Shown: positions 8,323-17,836, numbered from the stretch's first letter. The stretch is 64,000 nucleotides of DNA from Chryseobacterium sp. JAH (GCF_001507335.1 NZ_LMAH01000002.1:496001-560000); one strand, 5' to 3'. Notes: generated by a model from the sequence alone, not told the origin. Numbers and translations: made by a program.

Positions 8323-9345
8323 TTAATATTGAAACAACACACTTCCCCAAGTAAATCCGCTACCAAAAGCTGAAAGAAGAACTAGATCTCCTCTTTTGAT
8401 TTTACCCAATTCTATAGCTTCGCTCAAAGCAATTGGAATAGAAGCCGCGGTTGTATTTCCGTATTTTTGGATGTTATTATGGATCTTTTCATCAGGTAAA
8501 CCAAATTTCTGCTGCACAAACTGAGCAATTCTCAGATTCGCCTGATGTGGAATAAACATATCCAAATCTTCAACCGTCTTTCCTGCTTTATCTAAAGCTT
8601 CCTGCATGGTTTCAGGGAATCTTGTAACAGCATGCTTGAAAACAAAGTTTCCGTTCATGATTGGGTACACTTCCTTGTCGGTTACATTTTCAGGCTCTTT
8701 TCTCATTCTGTCGCTCCAGCCATATTTTGAACCAGGAAACTGCGTACACAATTCGTCTGCATATTTTCCTTCAGAATGCATATTCATGGCTAAAATATCT
8801 CCAGCATTTTCATCTTCAGTTGCTGAAAGCACAATCGCCCCTGCTCCATCTCCGAAAATAACAGAAACACCTCTTCCTTCATCTGAAAAATCAAGCCCGA
8901 AAGAATGAACTTCCGCGCCTACAACCAAAATATTTTTATACGTTCCGGATTTAATAAAAGCATTGGCGACACTCATCGCATATACAAACCCTGAACACTG
9001 ATTCCTCACATCCAAAGCACCGATGGTATCGCAACCCAACATCTCCTGAAGCAGAACACCACAACCAGGGAAATAATAATCAGGTGAAAGCGTTGCAAAA
9101 ACAATGTAATCAATATCTTTTGCTGTTAAGCCAGCATGCTGAAGAGCTTTTTCAGAAGCTTTAAAACCAAGGAATGCAGTTGTTTCCTGTGCATCATTTC
9201 TGTTGATTCTGTGTCTTCGCTCCTTAATGCCAGTTCGCTCGGTAATCCACTCATCATTGGTGGTCATTAATTTTGCTAAATCATCATTGGTGACAACATG
9301 ATCCGGAACGTGAAATCCAATCCCTTTTATTGTACTTTTAATCAT
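8323..9345 (-). CDS. fabH: beta-ketoacyl-ACP synthase III
   Basis: Condenses acyl-CoA with malonyl-ACP to start fatty-acid synthesis. 340 residues. The catalytic triad is visible: C117 (DVRNQCSGF), H267 (FIPHQANLRIAQ) and N297 (KYGNTTAASIP). The GDGAGA motif and the C-terminal SAFGSGFTWGSVL are also typical. It is not next to plsX or rpmF, the usual FabH context, so it may be a second, specialised KASIII (for example for branched primers or another acyl pathway). A near-consensus -7 box (TATCTTTA) lies 20 bases upstream of its start. Confidence 0.93.
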   Translation of the reverse strand: MIKSTIKGIGFHVPDHVVTNDDLAKLMTTNDEWITERTGIKERRHRINRNDAQETTAFLGFKASEKALQHAGLTAKDIDYIVFATLSPDYYFPGCGVLLQEMLGCDTIGALDVRNQCSGFVYAMSVANAFIKSGTYKNILVVGAEVHSFGLDFSDEGRGVSVIFGDGAGAIVLSATEDENAGDILAMNMHSEGKYADELCTQFPGSKYGWSDRMRKEPENVTDKEVYPIMNGNFVFKHAVTRFPETMQEALDKAGKTVEDLDMFIPHQANLRIAQFVQQKFGLPDEKIHNNIQKYGNTTAASIPIALSEAIELGKIKRGDLVLLSAFGSGFTWGSVLFQY

Positions 9346-9423
9346 ATAGTTTGTTTAATTTTGGTAAAGATAAAACTTTATTTTACACATAGATTTTTTT
9401 AAAATTTATAGTATTTTTACTTT

Positions 9424-10323
9424 ATGCCTATCAATACAATTTACAGAGATTCAGGATGCGAATGGATAGACGTAGAAGCACCTACGGACGAAGATATGAA
9501 GTATCTGCACGAGAGATATGAGATTAATAATCTCCTTTTGGAAGACACTTTAGACCCTAATCATTTGCCCAAATATGAAGAAGATGGAAATGTGAAATTT
9601 TTTCTTCTCCGTGAAAGCACAGAGCTCGAACGCAAAAACCTCAACACCATCAGCGATATAAGCACCAAGATTGGAATTTTTCTTTTAGAAAAGACCATTA
9701 TTACGGTGCACAGAATGAAGGCAAAAAGCATTACCGATACCAAGAAAGAAGTGATGGAAAGTCAAGATCCGGTACACACTCATAAAATAGCACTAATGAT
9801 TTCTTTGGTGATTATGAAAAGTTTTGATGACGAAGCGATCAGCCTTTTTGAAACCATGGATAATATTGAAAATGAAATTTTTCTTAAAAATACAAATCAC
9901 ACCAATCAAATAAGACGTCTGTATAAACTGAAAAGAAAATCCGGACTAAACTCAAGAGTTTTAACAATTTCAAACGATGCGATTGATAAGTTTAAATTGC
10001 TGAAGTTAGAAGATTCTGAAGTCGTCGATTTAAAGGATAAGCAAAAGGATGTTGTTGCCGATTTTGATCACTTGAATATTCAGATTACCAACTTAATTTC
10101 AATGTTTCTAGCGTTGTCTGATCAGAAAGCTAATCAGGTAATGAAAGTCTTGGCAATTTATTCAGTCTACTTTTTGCCGATTACATTTATTGCCGGTTTA
10201 TATGGAATGAACTTTGACAATATGCCAGAACTTCACACAAAGCATGGATATTTTTATACATTGGGATTAATGGCAGTGATTGTGATTTGTACGTTTATCT
10301 ATGCGAGGAGAAAACAGTGGTAA
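9424..10323 (+). CDS. CorA family divalent cation transporter
   Basis: 299 residues: a large cytoplasmic N-terminal domain with acidic and helical parts, then two C-terminal membrane helices. The first ends in the diagnostic YGMNF (GMN signature of CorA Mg2+/Co2+ channels) and the last is followed by ARRKQW. It is shorter than E. coli CorA (316) but within the range of the family. A TATTTTTA box ends only four bases before the ATG, which suggests a very short or absent leader. It is divergent from fabH. Confidence 0.92.
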   Translation: MPINTIYRDSGCEWIDVEAPTDEDMKYLHERYEINNLLLEDTLDPNHLPKYEEDGNVKFFLLRESTELERKNLNTISDISTKIGIFLLEKTIITVHRMKAKSITDTKKEVMESQDPVHTHKIALMISLVIMKSFDDEAISLFETMDNIENEIFLKNTNHTNQIRRLYKLKRKSGLNSRVLTISNDAIDKFKLLKLEDSEVVDLKDKQKDVVADFDHLNIQITNLISMFLALSDQKANQVMKVLAIYSVYFLPITFIAGLYGMNFDNMPELHTKHGYFYTLGLMAVIVICTFIYARRKQW

Positions 10324-10422
10324 TTCAATTAAAAACAAAAAAAATCACCAATACTTTTTTCATTCCGCAGGAATCTAAACTTAATTATCTACCGCTGATT
10401 TAGCAGAATAACAAAGAAAAAA

Positions 10423-12057
10423 ATGCTAAATCACTTAAATCAGCAAGAGAAAAAACACCAAACCAAAATCATGAAAACCGAAATCCTTCAAAAAATTCTT
10501 GAGGACGACGTACTTTCTCAGGAATCAAAAGAAAAGCTCAGCGCTTTACATGAAAACATTTCCACTAAAGAATTTTCAGACATTCTCGATGCAGAAGGCA
10601 ATCAGTATATCGAGTTTGTACAGGAAGGAGGTGGCGTTTGGGGAAGTGCATTGGTCGGATATCTTTATGCTTTAGAAATCTTCGGAATCCGTTTTCTGAA
10701 AGTTGCAGGAACCAGTGCAGGAGCTATCAACACGATGCTTATCGCCGCCTGTAAAACCAAAGAAGAAGCAAAAAGTGACGTCATTAAAGACATCCTTTTC
10801 AACTGGGATTTTGCAGATTTTATGGATGGCAAACCGTATGTGAGAACCACCATTCATGCGATGCTCAACAATAAAAATTTCATTAAAATCAATTTGATTA
10901 TCATTTCTGTAGTCATGTTGATTCTTATTGCGTTGCCATTTATTATTTCATCTGAAACAATTCTTAATGCTAAACTTTTATTTTTAGTTCCATTAATACC
11001 CATTATCATTGGGTTTATCTGTTTTAAAAAATTTTACAATGATTTCAGGAAAAGCAACAGCGGACTGAATCCTGGAAATGTTTTTCTAAAACAAATGACC
11101 GATGTGATGAACGGATTTGAGATCAAAACCGTTGCCGAACTGAATAAAAAATTCATTCAGAAAGAAGATCAAATGAATCTCAATTACCGGTACGGAAACG
11201 GAATGGAGTTTTACACCAACGCTCTGAACGGAATTGAAGATATTAAAATGAATAATCTCGAACACATCGATGAGACGCGTTACCGAATATTCTTCGAAAG
11301 TGCTGAAAACAATGATTACTACAAAAAGAATCCGTTTTATCAGCTTCAAACCGAATATATCGTCATCACCACAGATATTAATGCAAAGATAAAAGTCGAA
11401 TTACCGACAATGGCGAATCTTTATTGGTCTGAGGAAGAACTGAAACACATCAGTCCGGCTGAGTTTGTGCGGGCTTCCATGTCTGTGCCTTTCTTTTTTG
11501 AACCTATGCAAAAGCTCATCAATAAAGACGACGATTCAGTGAAATACGCTTGGAAATTCTGGATGAATACTCAAAAAGAAGACATCTATCCTGTCGGAAT
11601 TTTCATTGACGGCGGTACTCTTTCCAATTTCCCGATTGATCTTTTTCACATGAATGATATTTTTTATCCGAGACTTCCCTTGTTTGGAGTACAACTCACC
11701 AGCGACTCTGAAATCTTGGGGGAAAAAGGAAAAACAAGCGAACAAATCATGAAAACTCCCCTCTCCTACGCCGGAAATATTATCGGAACTTTAAAAGGCT
11801 TCAACGATAAAACATTTCTGACCAAATACTCTTTCTATAATCTGTACAGCATCAAAACCGTGAATTGTGGTACGAGCAGCTGGCTTAATTTCTTTATGAA
11901 AAGAGATGAAAAAGAACAGCTCTTCAACGCCGGATTTCTCGCAGCCTTAGATTTTCTGAATCAATTTGACTGGGCACAGTATAAGTGCGAAAGAATGATG
12001 GTCGCAATGAAAGAGAAAAAGATTTTGAAGGAGGAGGATACGAAGACGGTGGGGTAA
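10423..12057 (+). CDS. patatin-like phospholipase with central membrane segments
   Basis: Serine acyl hydrolase of the patatin fold. It has a glycine-rich oxyanion loop (EGGGVWGSALVG), the nucleophile elbow GTSAG (Ser98 in the 544-residue reading) and the catalytic Asp396 in FIDGGTLSNFP. Between them, two or three hydrophobic stretches (about 155-205: IIISVVMLILIALPFII and LLFLVPLIPIIIGF) suggest membrane attachment, which is unusual for plain patatins. An internal ATG at 10471 (MKTEILQKILED) is an equally plausible start; the upstream 16 residues are lysine- and glutamine-rich. The substrate is unknown. Confidence 0.85.
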   Translation: MLNHLNQQEKKHQTKIMKTEILQKILEDDVLSQESKEKLSALHENISTKEFSDILDAEGNQYIEFVQEGGGVWGSALVGYLYALEIFGIRFLKVAGTSAGAINTMLIAACKTKEEAKSDVIKDILFNWDFADFMDGKPYVRTTIHAMLNNKNFIKINLIIISVVMLILIALPFIISSETILNAKLLFLVPLIPIIIGFICFKKFYNDFRKSNSGLNPGNVFLKQMTDVMNGFEIKTVAELNKKFIQKEDQMNLNYRYGNGMEFYTNALNGIEDIKMNNLEHIDETRYRIFFESAENNDYYKKNPFYQLQTEYIVITTDINAKIKVELPTMANLYWSEEELKHISPAEFVRASMSVPFFFEPMQKLINKDDDSVKYAWKFWMNTQKEDIYPVGIFIDGGTLSNFPIDLFHMNDIFYPRLPLFGVQLTSDSEILGEKGKTSEQIMKTPLSYAGNIIGTLKGFNDKTFLTKYSFYNLYSIKTVNCGTSSWLNFFMKRDEKEQLFNAGFLAALDFLNQFDWAQYKCERMMVAMKEKKILKEEDTKTVG

Positions 12058-12097
12058 GAAATTTTAAGTATTTTCGTATGATATTACTCTACAAAAG

Positions 12098-13567
12098 ATG
12101 AAAAGAAAGTATTTTGTGATCATTGGAATTCTAATAATCATTGCATTGATAGCTTTTCCCGTAATCCATATCTTAAAAACAAAATGGAATGAATCTGATG
12201 AGAAAATTATCAATCCAAATGGTTACGCCAATGATGCGAGTCAATTGAATTTAACGAAAATCGATACATTAATAAAAGTTCCGAATAGTAAAACTAAAAT
12301 CGTAAATCAACTGAAACAGGTATTGAAATATGCCAATGAAAAAAATCTGAAAATTTCGATTGCAGGAGCTCAACATAGTATGGGTGGACATTCTATTTAT
12401 CCCAATGGAATCCTCCTGAATATGCTTCCTTATAAACATATAGAGCTCGATCAAGAAAATAATATTTTGACAATTGGCTCCGGTGCGTTGTGGCAAGACG
12501 CAATCAATTATTTAGACAAATATGGCAAATCTGTTGCGGTAATGCAGGCTTTCAGTTCGTTTTCCGTGGGCGGTTCGATGAGTGTGAATGGGCATGGATG
12601 GCAAAAAAATCTGCCTCCCGTTTCTTCGAGTGTTATGTCATTTACTTTAATGAACTACAATGGCGAAATTATTAATTGCAGCCGAGAAGAAAATCCCGAA
12701 TTATTTAGATTGGTGATTGGTGGGTATGGACTTTTCGGGATTATTCTTGATGTGAAATTGAAAGTTGTAGATAATTTGGCTTTAAAATACAAGTCGGTCA
12801 GTATGAATTCTGACGAATATCTTTCTTATTACAAAAAATTCATCACAGATAATCAAAACGTAAATCTTGTCTTTGGTAGATTGCGAATTTCAGATAAAAA
12901 ATTCTTAGATGAAGCCACCATTATTTATTTTGAAAAATCTAACGAAAAGCCACTCTCACTTGAAAATCAACGCACAAAAAATAAAGAGATAAGGCGTATC
13001 GTTTTCAGAAGTACGGTTGACAGCGAATACGGAAAAAGACTTCGTTGGGATTTAGAAAAAGGCATGAATAAAGTATTAAATAACACCGTTTTTACCCGCA
13101 ACGAACTACTCAACGGCAATGTTTCTCTTATTGAAAATAAAGATCCTAATTCTACCGATTTGCTTCATGAATATTTTATTCCTGAAAGAAATTTTAACCA
13201 ATTTATAAAAGATATTAAGCCCATTCTCAAAGATTCTGAAATTGATCTTCTCAACATAACGCTTCGTGCAGTCAATAAAGATGAAGACAGTTTTATGAAT
13301 TATGCCAGACAAAATGTTTTCGGTTTTGTATTATTGTTTAACCAAAAGAAAACCGAAAAGCAGGAAAGTGAAATGAAAATTCTCACCAATAAACTCGTTG
13401 ATGTAACGGTTAAAAACGAGGGAACTTTTTATCTTCCCTATCGTCTTCATATAGATAAAATGAAAATGAGAAAAGTGTACCCACAAGCCGATTCTTTTTT
13501 TGTATTTAAAAGAAAATACGATCCTCAGGAAATTTTTGAAAATAAATTTTATATGCATTATAAATAA
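12098..13567 (+). CDS. membrane-anchored FAD-linked oxidase (VAO family)
   Basis: 489 residues: one N-terminal anchor (FVIIGILIIIALIAFPVIHIL), then a PCMH-type FAD-binding domain with the GAQHSMGGHS motif and the later SFSVGGSMSVNGHG segment. The C-terminal part ends in YDPQEIFENKFY, as in D-arabinono-lactone and sugar-alcohol oxidases. It is therefore probably a flavoprotein oxidase or dehydrogenase of a sugar-like substrate facing the periplasm. It starts 40 bases after the patatin gene, so the two may be co-transcribed. The specific substrate cannot be told from sequence. Confidence 0.82.
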   Translation: MKRKYFVIIGILIIIALIAFPVIHILKTKWNESDEKIINPNGYANDASQLNLTKIDTLIKVPNSKTKIVNQLKQVLKYANEKNLKISIAGAQHSMGGHSIYPNGILLNMLPYKHIELDQENNILTIGSGALWQDAINYLDKYGKSVAVMQAFSSFSVGGSMSVNGHGWQKNLPPVSSSVMSFTLMNYNGEIINCSREENPELFRLVIGGYGLFGIILDVKLKVVDNLALKYKSVSMNSDEYLSYYKKFITDNQNVNLVFGRLRISDKKFLDEATIIYFEKSNEKPLSLENQRTKNKEIRRIVFRSTVDSEYGKRLRWDLEKGMNKVLNNTVFTRNELLNGNVSLIENKDPNSTDLLHEYFIPERNFNQFIKDIKPILKDSEIDLLNITLRAVNKDEDSFMNYARQNVFGFVLLFNQKKTEKQESEMKILTNKLVDVTVKNEGTFYLPYRLHIDKMKMRKVYPQADSFFVFKRKYDPQEIFENKFYMHYK

Positions 13568-13642
13568 TAATAAAATTGAATATATATACTTGATACTCGT
13601 TCTTAAATCAAGTTACGAACAACAATTTATCCAACAAATTCC

Positions 13643-14008
13643 ATGACCACAAAAATAAACCTCAGAGAATCTTTCAATCTTCCCAATTCTGAAACAACCA
13701 CACCTGCCGAAATTTTTCAAAACCAAACCCTGCGCCCAATTCTGAAATTGCAGAACGATTTGTACATTTCACTGTTTACCAATTATGCCATCCGTCAGAA
13801 TTCAGATTTTAATGCGCTGTCTTCCGCGAAAAAAGCAGTGATGATCGAGCAAAGCCTACAAAAGGATAATGTTTTGAAAAATACTTTCATCGGAATAACC
13901 ATTGGAATGCTTACCGATGAAGAAATGGAAGTTTACATTTCGGATAGCAAAGAATTTAACAAAAGAATCATCACGATGTTGATTAAAAGATTAAACAGCC
14001 AAATCTGA
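13643..14008 (+). CDS. conserved hypothetical protein, helical
   Basis: 121 residues, predicted mainly helical, with no signal peptide and no cysteine. Recognisable stretches are 'AEIFQNQTLRPILKLQND' and the C-terminal 'NKRIITMLIKRLNSQ'. Similar flavobacterial proteins are sometimes labelled glyoxalase in databases (from memory), but no metal ligands or beta-alpha-beta pattern of that fold are visible here, so no function is assigned. The next gene starts 17 bases downstream. Confidence 0.75.
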   Translation: MTTKINLRESFNLPNSETTTPAEIFQNQTLRPILKLQNDLYISLFTNYAIRQNSDFNALSSAKKAVMIEQSLQKDNVLKNTFIGITIGMLTDEEMEVYISDSKEFNKRIITMLIKRLNSQI

Positions 14009-14025
14009 TAACAAATCTATATACT

Positions 14026-14265
14026 ATGAAAGCAAAATTACTTAACAGATATTTTTTCTTTGCAGGATTGTCATTGATGATTTTATCTTTTTTGATGCTT
14101 ACCTTCACCGTAAAAATGTTTTCAGCAACTGGTGATTTTCCAAAATTTATTATAAAATTAGGAGAATTTTGTCTTGTCTTTTGGTTGCCTTTTTTAATAT
14201 TGGGGATTATTTTCTTGCTCGTAGGAATCATCGTAACGGTTTACAAAGCCAAAAAAACATCTTAA
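14026..14265 (+). CDS. small two-helix membrane protein
   Basis: 79 residues with two clear membrane segments (FFFAGLSLMILSFLMLTF and FWLPFLILGIIFLLVGIIV) separated by a short loop, and a basic C-terminus VYKAKKTS. The positive ends suggest both termini are cytoplasmic. No family was recognised. It follows the helical hypothetical gene closely and probably shares its transcript. Confidence 0.7.
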   Translation: MKAKLLNRYFFFAGLSLMILSFLMLTFTVKMFSATGDFPKFIIKLGEFCLVFWLPFLILGIIFLLVGIIVTVYKAKKTS

Positions 14266-14293
14266 TATGATTTATATTAAAGTCTGAAATAAT

Positions 14294-14848
14294 TTACTTA
14301 CCCTTCATCCACATCGGAGCATACTTCAAAATCTTCTCATTCACCACACAATCTTCTGCATGCGCACCTTTCAGAAAACCTATACTCATCAGAAACTCAT
14401 TTACAATTTCTCCGCCTGTGAATTTGAACGTTTTTTTGAAGAGTTTCATCCATTCCTGTAAATCTTTTGGATGATGATGTTCCAGCCACTTTTCAAACGA
14501 ACCGAATTCTTCTTGCAGTTTGATAATAGTTTTTGCATTTTCGATAGCAGCATTGACTTTCAGTTTATTTCTGATAATTCCGGGATCAGCGAGTAATCTT
14601 TCACGGTCTTCATCAGTGTAGGCAGCAACTTTTTTAATACTGAAATTGTCATACGCTTTTCTGAAACTTTCTTCTTTTTTCAGAATGGTTTCCCAGCTCA
14701 GACCAGCCTGGTTGATTTCCATAACCAATCTTCCAAACAATTCGTTATCATCATGAATCGGGAAACCATAATGATTGTCGTGGTACTTTTTGTGCAGTTC
14801 TTTTCTGCTTTCGGGCTGCATTCTTTCAATGGCTGAACAGTAACTCAT
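14294..14848 (-). CDS. tag: DNA-3-methyladenine glycosylase I
   Basis: Removes 3-methyladenine from alkylated DNA. 184 residues from MSYCSAIERM. The Zn-site ligands are in place: C4, the His of KYHDNHYGFP near residue 23, and the C-terminal GAHAEDC pair. The catalytic glutamate (E44, in LVMEINQAGLSW) and the LKKEESFRKAYDNF and GIIRNKLKVNA segments match E. coli Tag. The start at 14848 is decided by the Zn-binding Cys4 and by an ATGA overlap with the stop of the upstream MazG-like gene, which indicates translational coupling. A longer upstream frame is not conserved. Confidence 0.95.
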   Translation of the reverse strand: MSYCSAIERMQPESRKELHKKYHDNHYGFPIHDDNELFGRLVMEINQAGLSWETILKKEESFRKAYDNFSIKKVAAYTDEDRERLLADPGIIRNKLKVNAAIENAKTIIKLQEEFGSFEKWLEHHHPKDLQEWMKLFKKTFKFTGGEIVNEFLMSIGFLKGAHAEDCVVNEKILKYAPMWMKGK

Positions 14849-15165
14849 GAGAATATATTTTCTGTTTTGGTTAAAAATTGATCTAAAGCTTCTTTGATGT
14901 CGATTCCGGTGCGGTCGGCGAGCACAATCAGCCACCAGATATTTTCGCCTAATTTATGTTCTAATTCTTCAGCAGCATTCTTTTTTGACCATGTTTTTTC
15001 GTTTGACATCACATTTCTGCCAACTAATCCGGCATCAGTAAGATAAGCCAAAGCATCCTGTTCCGCCCTCCATTCACTTCCATTCTGCTGAATTTCTAAT
15101 TGATGATATTTTTCTCTGATCGCCAGGGAGCGTTCTATGATTTTGTCGAAATTATTTTGATCCAT
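14845..15165 (-). CDS. MazG-like family protein
   Basis: 106 residues, all-alpha. The segment EELEHKLGENIWWLIVLADRTGID resembles the metal-binding helices of the MazG/all-alpha NTP pyrophosphohydrolase superfamily (E..E/H...E..D pattern), although the first motif is modified by a His. Such proteins hydrolyse non-canonical or surplus NTPs. Its stop overlaps the start of tag by ATGA, so a nucleotide-pool or DNA-repair pairing is plausible but inferred. Confidence 0.75.
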   Translation of the reverse strand: MDQNNFDKIIERSLAIREKYHQLEIQQNGSEWRAEQDALAYLTDAGLVGRNVMSNEKTWSKKNAAEELEHKLGENIWWLIVLADRTGIDIKEALDQFLTKTENIFS

Positions 15166-15462
15166 TTCTATATTTTAAACAAAGATAATGAACCGTCATG
15201 ACAACTGTTTGTCAGTATTAATTGGAATATAAGAGAAATTAAGAATCTACAGATCATTTTATTCATTTGAATTATAAAATATTTATCACTCAAAAATGAT
15301 TCATATATTTATAAAATAATTACCTTCTTCAAAAATAAAGTAAAGAAACAACTGAATACTGTTGAAAAATCAAACTATTTTGTAATTACAATGTAGTAAA
15401 TTGACTTCAGTAATGCAGCTTCCTTTGTAAAGATTATTACCCACCAAATAAAATTATAAAAA
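15166..15462. other. AT-rich intergenic region without recognised genes
   Basis: About 300 very AT-rich bases between the divergent MazG-like gene and the repeat-protein gene. No ORF with coding character, no strong hairpin and no full TTG-N17-23-TAnnTTTG promoter was found. It presumably holds the promoters of both flanking genes in degenerate form. Confidence 0.5.
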
Positions 15463-16689
15463 ATGAAAAAAAAATTACTTTTTAAAACAATAATTCTTCT
15501 TCTAACTTTTTCATTTTCATCTACGCTTTACAGCCAGTCTACGACTTGGCAATCTGTAGGACCAGACGGTGTTTCCCAGCCTTCATTCGGAACTTCAGAT
15601 GTAACTAGCTTAGCAATGGCACCAGATGGAACTCTATATTATGCTTATAGAGATTACAACGACAGCCACAAAGCCACAGTAAAGAAATTTAATGGAACCA
15701 ACTGGATAACAGTAGGATTACCCGCATTTTCAGCCGGAATATTATCCTACACGAGCCTTAGTATTGCACCAGATGGCACACCCTATCTCTCTTATATGGA
15801 TTATACAGCTGCTGGCAAACTAACCGTGATGAAGTTCAATGGTAGTAGCTGGGTGAATGTTGGGCCACCAGGTTTTACACCCGCAAGTGCAAGTGATAAT
15901 AGTTTAGTGATTGCATCAGATGGCACTCCTTACATATCTTATCGGGACAATTTTTATTCTGGTAAAGTCACAGTAAAAAAATTTAATGGCACCAATTGGG
16001 TAACTGTGGGTACAGAAGCCTTTTCACCTGATGAAGTATATTACACCAATCTCGCTTTTGCTCCGGACGGTACTTTATACATCGTGTATAGAGATTATGG
16101 AGCAAACGGCAAAGCAACTGTAAAAAAATTTAACGGTACCAGCTGGGTTACCGTCGGTATACCTGGTTTTTCTGTAGATTATTCATCATTTTTTACCAGT
16201 ATTGCCATTGCTCCAGATGGAACTCCTTACGTTGCATACTCCGAATTTATGACAGTTGCCAAAGCGACTGTTATGAAATTTAATGGTACTAATTGGGTCA
16301 CTGTAGGTGCACCCTTATTTTCAGCAGGATTGGCGGCCTACACAAAAATAGCCATTGGTTTCGACGGAGTGCCCTATATTGCGTATTATGATGGCGCTTA
16401 CAACGGTAAAACAACAGTGAAAAGATTTAACGGCAGCATTTGGGAAACGCTGGGAACTGAGGGCTTTTCTGCAGCAGGTGTTAACTACAATGTTGATCTA
16501 TTGATATCTCCCAATAACAGTAAAATCTATATAGGTTACAGCCTCAATACGACACTTGGTATTTTTGTAAAATCATACAACCTATCCCACATAGAGCTAA
16601 GTACATCGGAAACAGTAACGAATAATGATACTCATATTACCCAAATCCTACGCAAGGAAAACTCACTGTATCTACAACTAAAAAAATAA
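15463..16689 (+). CDS. secreted seven-repeat (beta-propeller-like) protein, frameshifted before its T9SS sorting domain
   Basis: 408 residues as read. A type I signal peptide ends LYS|Q. Seven imperfect repeats of about 49 residues follow (residues 29-375), with consensus NWVTVG.PGFS, then APDGTPYI.YRD and GKATVKKFNGT, suggesting a seven-bladed propeller. The frame then ends in a non-conserved tail, ILRKENSLYLQLKK. The expected continuation, a T9SS type A C-terminal domain, is present in another frame immediately after position 16635 (see next entry). As annotated, the product would be made but not recognised by the T9SS. Confidence 0.85.
   Translation: MKKKLLFKTIILLLTFSFSSTLYSQSTTWQSVGPDGVSQPSFGTSDVTSLAMAPDGTLYYAYRDYNDSHKATVKKFNGTNWITVGLPAFSAGILSYTSLSIAPDGTPYLSYMDYTAAGKLTVMKFNGSSWVNVGPPGFTPASASDNSLVIASDGTPYISYRDNFYSGKVTVKKFNGTNWVTVGTEAFSPDEVYYTNLAFAPDGTLYIVYRDYGANGKATVKKFNGTSWVTVGIPGFSVDYSSFFTSIAIAPDGTPYVAYSEFMTVAKATVMKFNGTNWVTVGAPLFSAGLAAYTKIAIGFDGVPYIAYYDGAYNGKTTVKRFNGSIWETLGTEGFSAAGVNYNVDLLISPNNSKIYIGYSLNTTLGIFVKSYNLSHIELSTSETVTNNDTHITQILRKENSLYLQLKK
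15547..16587 (+). repeat. seven tandem ~49-residue coding repeats
   Basis: Each unit (about 147 bases) carries W-V-x-V-G at the start, A-P-D-G-T-P-Y in the middle and K-F-N-G-T at the end. The first and seventh copies are the most diverged. Seven units of this size fit a closed beta-propeller. Confidence 0.8.
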
Positions 16690-16841
16690 AAGCATATTCT
16701 GTATCAGATATGTCTGGGAAATTGGTTTTAAAATCTGATTCTAAGGCAGTTGATATTTCAGATTTCCCTAGTGCTACCTATATCATAACCGTGGAGCATG
16801 AAGACGGAAGTTTTTTTTCTAAAAAGGTAATAAAAAAATAG
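16635..16841 (+). pseudogene. out-of-frame T9SS type A sorting domain of the preceding gene
   Basis: Read two bases out of phase with the upstream gene, this stretch gives YYPNPTQGKLTVSTTKKIK, then AYSVSDMSGKLVLKSDSK, then a DISDFPSATYIITV core and a SKKVIKK end. This is a complete type A CTD: the YPNP entry, the SG.L turn, the Y.I.V strand and the basic tail. Inserting one T at the ATTACCC of 16636-16641 (giving ATTTACCC) would restore H-I-Y-P-N-P and fuse it in frame with the propeller. It may be a real mutation or an assembly error. Confidence 0.8.
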
Positions 16842-16904
16842 GGTTCTGCTCAGTCTATTGATGCTGGTTTCATTTTTTCAAAGTAAAAAACTCGCCATAT
16901 TTCT

Positions 16905-17804
16905 CTAAACCGCTTCTGCAGATTTCAACCTGAAAATTTCTTTCGCGTTAAAAATAATTACTGCTAAAAAAATAATAGAATAAGACACCATCTGCAAACC
17001 TCCCAGTGCTTCATTGTAAACTGCACCGGCAAGAATAAAGGCGATAATGGGATTGATATTCAAGATCATTCCCACTTTGGAAGACGCAATTCCTGACAGG
17101 GCATATAAGTTTAAAAGCAACGGCACGATGGTGTACATCACCGCAATGATTTCAATATAGAAATAAAACTTAAAATCCGTCGGCACCGGTCCTGAGTATG
17201 AAGGGAAAAACGGAAGCAGGATCAGAGCTGATAAAATCATGTGGAAATTAAGCACCAGAAATTTATCAAATTTAGAATTTACAGACTGGATAATAAGGTA
17301 ACAGGCATATGTTGAACCAATCAGTGTGCTGTAAACCATGTCCAGAAGATTAGAATATGACAAAAGAAGGCAGCCAATACCACTCAGAAAAACAGAAATC
17401 CATTGCAGTTTTGTGAGCTTTTCTCTTAGGATAAAAAACGCAAGAATCGTCGTAATAATGGGACACACCAAATACGCAACTGAAGTCGCTCTTACACTGA
17501 TGTGATTCATGACATAGATAAAAGAAAACCAGTTTCCGGTAAGTAAAATACTGCTCAAAATATTTAAACCAACAATCTTTTTCTTGCTATTTTGGGAAAG
17601 ATTTTTAAAATATTTTAAATTATCTTTCAGCTTCAGTCTTCTGAAAAGCACCGTCACCACAGTCATAATAATAGCACAGCTAAAAACTCTGTAAAACAAA
17701 ATATCAAGTGAAGCATACGAATGCAACGGTTTTAAAACCAGACTGAAAGTTCCCCACAGTGTGAAGGCAATGATAGCGGCTAAATAATATTTAAGATGGT
17801 TCAA
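16905..17804 (-). CDS. EamA/RarD-type transporter
   Basis: 299 residues with about ten membrane helices in two EamA halves (start YYLAAIIAFTLWGTFSLVLKP, as in RarD proteins; second half near TLIGSTYACYLIIQSV). RarD proteins belong to the drug/metabolite transporter superfamily; substrates are unknown. The first in-frame initiator that fits the RarD N-terminus is TTG at 17804. No ATG lies upstream in frame. A perfect TATCTTTG box lies 33 bases upstream. Confidence 0.87.
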   Translation of the reverse strand: MNHLKYYLAAIIAFTLWGTFSLVLKPLHSYASLDILFYRVFSCAIIMTVVTVLFRRLKLKDNLKYFKNLSQNSKKKIVGLNILSSILLTGNWFSFIYVMNHISVRATSVAYLVCPIITTILAFFILREKLTKLQWISVFLSGIGCLLLSYSNLLDMVYSTLIGSTYACYLIIQSVNSKFDKFLVLNFHMILSALILLPFFPSYSGPVPTDFKFYFYIEIIAVMYTIVPLLLNLYALSGIASSKVGMILNINPIIAFILAGAVYNEALGGLQMVSYSIIFLAVIIFNAKEIFRLKSAEAV

Positions 17805-17836
17805 GTGCGGCAGAATTTTTATGTTTTAAACTGACG

